Source: Streptomyces xiaopingdaonensis (GTDB lineage Bacteria; Actinomycetota; Actinomycetes; Streptomycetales; Streptomycetaceae). From it: DNA of 45,105 nucleotides. Below, in pieces: positions 41,608-45,105 of this stretch; within the stretch, counting starts at the first letter, position 1; each line of letters begins with the position of its first letter. Position numbers and translations under genes: made by a program. The stretch lies in NCBI RefSeq assembly GCF_000262345.1, contig NZ_AJTQ01000263.1, positions 1-45,105 of the forward strand, written 5' to 3'. Under the pieces are notes generated by a model, which did no database searches, had not been told where the DNA came from, and was given only the letters and a program-made list of their open reading frames with translations.

Positions 41608-42551
41608 CGTGCCGCCTCCGAGCGCGGGGCGAGGCGGTGGCAGAGCAGGTCGGCGGCGAGGTTGAGGGCGAGCGCGACGGCGGCGAGCAGCAGGATGACC
41701 GACTGGATGACGGGCACGTCGCGTCCCCGCACCGCGTCGATCATCACGGTCGCCGTGCCGGGGACGGCGAAGACGGCCTCCACGATCAGGACGCCGCCGA
41801 GCAAGTGGTCGCCGGTCCGGGCGAGTTCCTGGACGCCGGGCAGCGCGGCGTTGGGCAGCGCGTGCCTGAGGACGACGGTCCTGCGCGGCACGCCGAGCCT
41901 GCGCGCCTGGACGACGTATCCGGCGTGCAGCGCGGCCACGGTCCCGGCGCGCACCTGACGCGCCAGCAGGCACACGGTGCGCGCCAGCAGCACGGTGACG
42001 GGCAGCACGAGCAGGGCGGGCCGGAGCAGGAGATCGGTGCCGTCGGTGCCGACCCAGGTGGCGGGGAGCCAGCCCAGCTGGAGCCCGAAGAGGGCGACGA
42101 GCGCCAGGGCGAGGACGAAGTCGGGGATGCCGTTGAGGACGAGGACCACGGCGGAGACCGCGCGGTCGAGGCGCGTGCCCTCGCGCAGACCCGCGGCGAG
42201 CCCCAAAACGAGGGAGAGCGGCAGGACGAGGACGAGGGTGGCGCCCGCGAGGACCGCCGTGGCTCCCAGCGATCCCGTGATGACCCCGGTGACGGGATCG
42301 CCGCTCATCAGGGAGGTGCCGAGGTCGCCCGTGAGGAGTCCGCCCGCCCAGTCGGCGAAGCGCTCGAGCAGCGGCCGGTCGAGGCCGAGTTGGGCGCGCA
42401 GCTCGGTGATCTGGCCCAGCCCCGCCTGCTCGTTGAAGCGGACGGCGGCGGCGTCGCCGGGGAGCAGCGAGGTCAGCGCGAAGACCAGCACGGCGAGCAC
42501 GCCGAGTTGGACCGCCGCGAGTCCCAGGCGGCGCAGCAGGTAGCGGATCAT
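41604..42551 (-). CDS. ABC importer permease, DppB/NikB-like
   Basis: The 315-residue permease has the classic DppB start (MIRYLLRRLGLAAVQLGVLAV) and the motif LLPGDAA. An extracytoplasmic helix follows (ITELRAQLGLDRPLLERFADW), then GDLGTSLMSGDPV and several membrane helices. The EAA-like coupling loop reads HAGYVVQARRLGVPRRTV, and is followed by RHALPNA. It starts at ATG 42551, 14 bp behind the binding-protein gene, and its end overlaps the second permease gene (GTGA). Together the two permeases form the membrane pore of the importer. Confidence 0.93.
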   Translation of the reverse strand: MIRYLLRRLGLAAVQLGVLAVLVFALTSLLPGDAAAVRFNEQAGLGQITELRAQLGLDRPLLERFADWAGGLLTGDLGTSLMSGDPVTGVITGSLGATAVLAGATLVLVLPLSLVLGLAAGLREGTRLDRAVSAVVLVLNGIPDFVLALALVALFGLQLGWLPATWVGTDGTDLLLRPALLVLPVTVLLARTVCLLARQVRAGTVAALHAGYVVQARRLGVPRRTVVLRHALPNAALPGVQELARTGDHLLGGVLIVEAVFAVPGTATVMIDAVRGRDVPVIQSVILLLAAVALALNLAADLLCHRLAPRSEAAR

Positions 42552-42565
42552 GTGGGGCGGGCCGC

Positions 42566-44101
42566 TCAGTCGAGCCAGACGGTGTCGAAGCGCGCCCAGT
42601 CCCGTGTGTTCGGCGGTGCCTTGCGTACGCCGTGGAGGCGGGAGGAGACGGCGTTCATCCAGTCGGGGTGGCCCCAGAGGAGTTGGCCGCCCTCGTCGCG
42701 CAGGGTGCGTTGGAGTTTCTGGTAGCGCCGGGAGCGGCGGGCCTCGTCGCGGGTGGCGCGCGCTTCGGCGAAGTCCGCGTCGAAGTCGGGGTGGCGCCAA
42801 CGGGTGACGTTCTGGGGTGCTTTGGAGAGGAGTCGCTCGGAGAGGTAGGTGGGTATCGGCATCGCGCCGCTGCGGTGGCTGGTGATGGCGCCGGTGTCGA
42901 TGATGTCGGTGAAGTAGCTCTCCGGCGGGCCCGTCTCGACCTCGATCCGCAGACCCGCCTCCGCGGCCTGGCGGGCGAAGAGTTGGGCGGCGTCGACGAA
43001 GGAGTCGGCGGCCGTGGAGGTGTAGAAGACCAGCTTCTTGCCGTGGATGCCGGAGCGGCGGGCGAGCCGGCGCGCCTCGGCGACGTCGCGTTCGCGCTGC
43101 GGCACGTCCTCCGGGTAGTAGGCGAAGCCCTTGCCGTACATGTCGTTGCCGACGGCTCCGCGCCCGCCGAGCACCACCTCCACCAGCCGTTCGCGGTCGG
43201 CGGCCAGCTTCAGGGCCATCGCCGCGTCCGGGTCGTCGAAGGGCGGCCGGTCGGTCTTGAGGAGGATGCCCTCGACGCCGCTGCGCGGTGTCGAGACGAT
43301 CCGCACGTCCGGGTGCGACTCGACGGTGCGCGCGAAGGTGGCGCTCACCTCGTGCGCGTACTCGGCTTCGCCCGCGCGGACAGCGTTGGCGCGGGCCTCC
43401 GGTTCGGCGGAGAGGATGCGGAGTTCGTCTGCGTGCGCGGCGCCGTCCCAGTAGTCGTCGAAGCGGCGGCCGACGAAGGAGCGTCCCGGTGTGAAGGAGA
43501 CGAAGCGGAACGGGCCGGTCCCCACCGGTTTCGCCGGGTCGCGGTAGCGCCGGCTGACGACGTAGGTGCCGGTGAACGCGAGCAGCGAGGGGAGGTCGGC
43601 CTCCGGCCGGGTGAGCCGGAGTTCGACGGTGCGGCTGCCCGCGGCGCGCGAGCGTTTCAGGTCGATCAGCGAGAGCGAGTTCTTCGCCAGCCGCTCGGAG
43701 CTGTCCGGGTCGAGGATGCGGGAGAGGGTGAAGAGCACGTCCTCGGCTTCGAGGGGCCGGCCGTCGTGGAACTGCGCCTTCCGCAGGGTGAAGCGCCAGA
43801 CGGTGAGGTCCTCGTCGGCCTCCCAGCGCTCCGCGAGGCGCGGCACGGGACGGAGCTTCGCGTCGAAGTCGACGAGCTTGTCGAAGACCGCCTTGAACCG
43901 CGCCATGTCGACGAACTGCCGTCCGACGTGCGGGTCCAGGGTCTCCTTGGCACCGAACCCGGGGAAGACGGCGCGTATCGTCCCGCCCTTGCTGGGCTTC
44001 GACGACGAGTCCGCGGAAGCACCGCAAGCGGTGAGCAGCGCCGCTCCTCCGGCGAGCGACAGCACCGACCGGCGGCTCCGTACGAAAGAGGCTGTCGCCA
44101 C
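42566..44101 (-). CDS. Tat-type lipoprotein, ABC importer substrate-binding protein (SBP_bac_5)
   Basis: The 511-residue family-5 solute-binding protein captures the ligand outside the membrane. The N-terminus has twin arginines in RSRRSVLSLAGG and a lipobox LLTAC with lipidated Cys26, so it is probably Tat-exported and lipid-anchored. The mature part shows SBP_bac_5 features: LVDFDAKLRPVPRLAERWE, VWRFTLRKAQFHDGRPLEAE, DVLFTLSRI and YVVSRRYRDPAKPVGTGPFR. The GTG at 44101 has GGAGGG at 8 nt; an upstream TTG at 44128 is open but lies inside the operator. It is the first gene of the importer operon. The AT-rich inverted repeat immediately upstream is a probable control site. Confidence 0.92.
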   Translation of the reverse strand: MATASFVRSRRSVLSLAGGAALLTACGASADSSSKPSKGGTIRAVFPGFGAKETLDPHVGRQFVDMARFKAVFDKLVDFDAKLRPVPRLAERWEADEDLTVWRFTLRKAQFHDGRPLEAEDVLFTLSRILDPDSSERLAKNSLSLIDLKRSRAAGSRTVELRLTRPEADLPSLLAFTGTYVVSRRYRDPAKPVGTGPFRFVSFTPGRSFVGRRFDDYWDGAAHADELRILSAEPEARANAVRAGEAEYAHEVSATFARTVESHPDVRIVSTPRSGVEGILLKTDRPPFDDPDAAMALKLAADRERLVEVVLGGRGAVGNDMYGKGFAYYPEDVPQRERDVAEARRLARRSGIHGKKLVFYTSTAADSFVDAAQLFARQAAEAGLRIEVETGPPESYFTDIIDTGAITSHRSGAMPIPTYLSERLLSKAPQNVTRWRHPDFDADFAEARATRDEARRSRRYQKLQRTLRDEGGQLLWGHPDWMNAVSSRLHGVRKAPPNTRDWARFDTVWLD

Positions 44102-44115
44102 TGTGCCACCCTCCT

Positions 44116-44153
44116 TTGATGCAATCAATGTGCAATTAGATCATTGATGCATC
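44116..44153. promoter_or_regulatory. AT-rich operator-like inverted repeat of the ABC importer operon
   Basis: The left arm GATGCAATCAATG (44118-44130) and right arm CATTGATGCATC (44142-44153) are inverted copies, differing by one extra A, around an 11-bp spacer. TTGATGCA occurs twice as a direct repeat 28 bp apart (44116 and 44144), and TTGAT-GCA-ATCAA (44116-44128) is itself a palindrome. The arm nearest the gene ends 16 bp before the binding-protein start codon, so a bound repressor would block transcription or its start. Confidence 0.65.
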
Positions 44154-44940
44154 TGGTCTGGCCAGGCAGGGAGCGGCCGCGCAGCCGGCCGACGTGGCGA
44201 GGCGCGGAACCGCCTCCGGAGCGGCGAGGGTTCGGGGGCGGTTCCGCCAACGCGGCGGCGGATCGGGCCCGTTGGAACGCTGCTCCTCCGCGGCGGCCTG
44301 CGGCACCACGCCCAGGGCCGACCGGGAGCCGGGGCCGCAAGTCCCGGTCGCCGAGGAACTGTTGGTCGCGCCGGCAGCGCAGCCGTGCCCACCGCACCCC
44401 GGCCCCGGGCACGTCGCCGCCGAACAATTGCGGCACGTATCACTGGAGGGGCTGTGCGTGCGGACCTGCCGCGACGTCGCCGAGCGCCGGCTGCCCCATG
44501 GGCCATCGGCCAGGTGAGGCGCTCGGGGTGCGCACTCGCGCGCTGTGGCTCGGCGTCCCGGCCCGGGGACGGCGGGGGAGGCAGGCGCCGCCTCACCGGG
44601 CGGGGAGGGCGCGGGTGCACAGCCGTACTGGCGCACACGGCCCGGCCCGCAGCCGCCCGGACGCGGGGCCCGCTCGCCGGTGGCCCGTGAGAGGCGCGGG
44701 AGGCGGCGGTCGCCTGCCGCACGCATGCCCCCGAAGAGGAGCCGGATACCGCTCCGGTACCTACCCTGAAGGGCAGTTCCGTCTGAGGCACACTGCTCCA
44801 TCGCAGGGCTGCCCCGCCTGCTCCGGCCTCTCCCGGGCAGGAGAGGCCCGGAGCGGGGGCCGTCGAGGCACCCGAACCCGTCATACCGTCCAGCACCGTC
44901 CCGACCAGCGGCGGCTGTTCCCAGCCACTCGGAGGTTCCC
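44154..44940. other. Long divergent intergenic region before dhaK
   Basis: I find no convincing gene in about 790 bp. It holds a perfect 11-bp inverted repeat (44204-44214 GCGGAACCGCC and 44237-44247 GGCGGTTCCGC, 22-nt loop) and a smaller TACCG-CTC-CGGTA palindrome (44747-44759). The end carries the dhaK ribosome site GGAGG. The open frames are GC-rich without normal codon bias. Confidence 0.5.
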
Positions 44941-45105
44941 ATGAAGATGCTGATCAACGTCCCCGAGAAGGTCGTCCCCGACGCGCTCCGCGGAATGGCC
45001 GTGGCGCACCCCGAGTTGTCGGTCGACGTGGAGAACCGCGTGGTGGTACGGCGGGACGCGCCCGTCGCGGGGAAGGTGGGGCTCGTCTCGGGCGGCGGCA
45101 CGGGG
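44941..45105 (+). CDS. dhaK: Dihydroxyacetone kinase subunit DhaK, N-terminal part
   Basis: Only the first 55 codons are in the window, and the gene runs off the right edge. The sequence MKMLINVPEKVVPDALRGMA, then ENRVVVRRDAPVAGKV and GLVSGGGTG, is the characteristic DhaK start, with the glycine-rich loop just before the GxGHEP substrate region. DhaK binds dihydroxyacetone through a histidine further downstream (not visible) and works with DhaL and usually a PTS-type DhaM. The ATG at 44941 has GGAGG 5-6 nt upstream. A PTS-linked kinase would draw phosphate from EI (ptsI, at the other end of this window) and HPr. Confidence 0.88.
   Translation, partial: MKMLINVPEKVVPDALRGMAVAHPELSVDVENRVVVRRDAPVAGKVGLVSGGGTG

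Noticed and set aside
42566..44153. Firm assignment of the ABC operon as a nickel importer under Nur
   Set aside because: Family-5 binding proteins and PepT permeases serve many ligands, and the operator does not clearly match the Nur spacing, so this is kept only as a possibility.

Overview
This window comes from a very GC-rich actinomycete chromosome, almost certainly a Streptomyces or a close relative. The evidence is extreme third-position GC bias, a complete conservon (CvnA-D type) operon, a single rare TTA leucine codon, an NsdA-like differentiation regulator, GTG and TTG starts, leaderless-looking starts, and an EIIA-EI PTS pair of the streptomycete kind. No rRNA, tRNA, transposase, phage gene or CRISPR array is visible. 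The window reads as core-like chromosomal DNA with a few accessory or decayed patches.

Layout. 0.3-7 kb: PTS genes crr and ptsI converge on an acetoacetyl-CoA synthetase across a strong hairpin, and a divergent GH31-fold gene has lost its catalytic residues. 7-7.8 kb: a non-coding stretch with degenerate tandem repeats of about 131 bp. 7.8-8.7 kb: a secreted VanX-like D-Ala-D-Ala dipeptidase. 8.75-13.2 kb: a four-gene conservon (sensor-kinase-like CvnA, roadblock CvnB, DUF742 CvnC, GTPase CvnD), with a divergent small membrane protein. 13.9-21 kb: a three-gene operon with a 1520-residue SMC/MukB-like ATPase and two smaller partners. It resembles the JetABC core of Wadjet or MukBEF-type complexes, but no nuclease gene is visible. 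21.1-26 kb: a HEAT-like repeat protein, a PAS-PP2C phosphatase carrying the only in-frame TTA codon, and an NsdA-like regulator preceded by three 10-bp iterons. 26.7-31 kb: an APH-family kinase, a secreted amidase, and a small hypothetical gene. 31-34.6 kb: a long non-coding stretch, an alpha/beta hydrolase, and a Ser/Thr kinase with 42-residue TPR units. 34.8-38.2 kb: a methyltransferase, a DHA2-type MFS exporter, and a frameshifted DUF1772-like pseudogene. 38.3-44.1 kb: a PepT-type ABC importer operon (Tat lipoprotein, two permeases, fused ATPase) with a second methyltransferase, headed by an AT-rich inverted repeat. 44.9 kb to the end: the first 55 codons of dhaK.

Shared themes are signalling and developmental control (conservon, PP2C, NsdA-like regulator, TPR kinase), cell-wall turnover (dipeptidase, amidase) and nutrient uptake (PTS, ABC importer, dihydroxyacetone kinase). 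The most interesting candidate system is the nuclease-less SMC-like operon, possibly together with the HEAT-like protein upstream. The catalytically degenerate GH31 protein is the second most interesting item.
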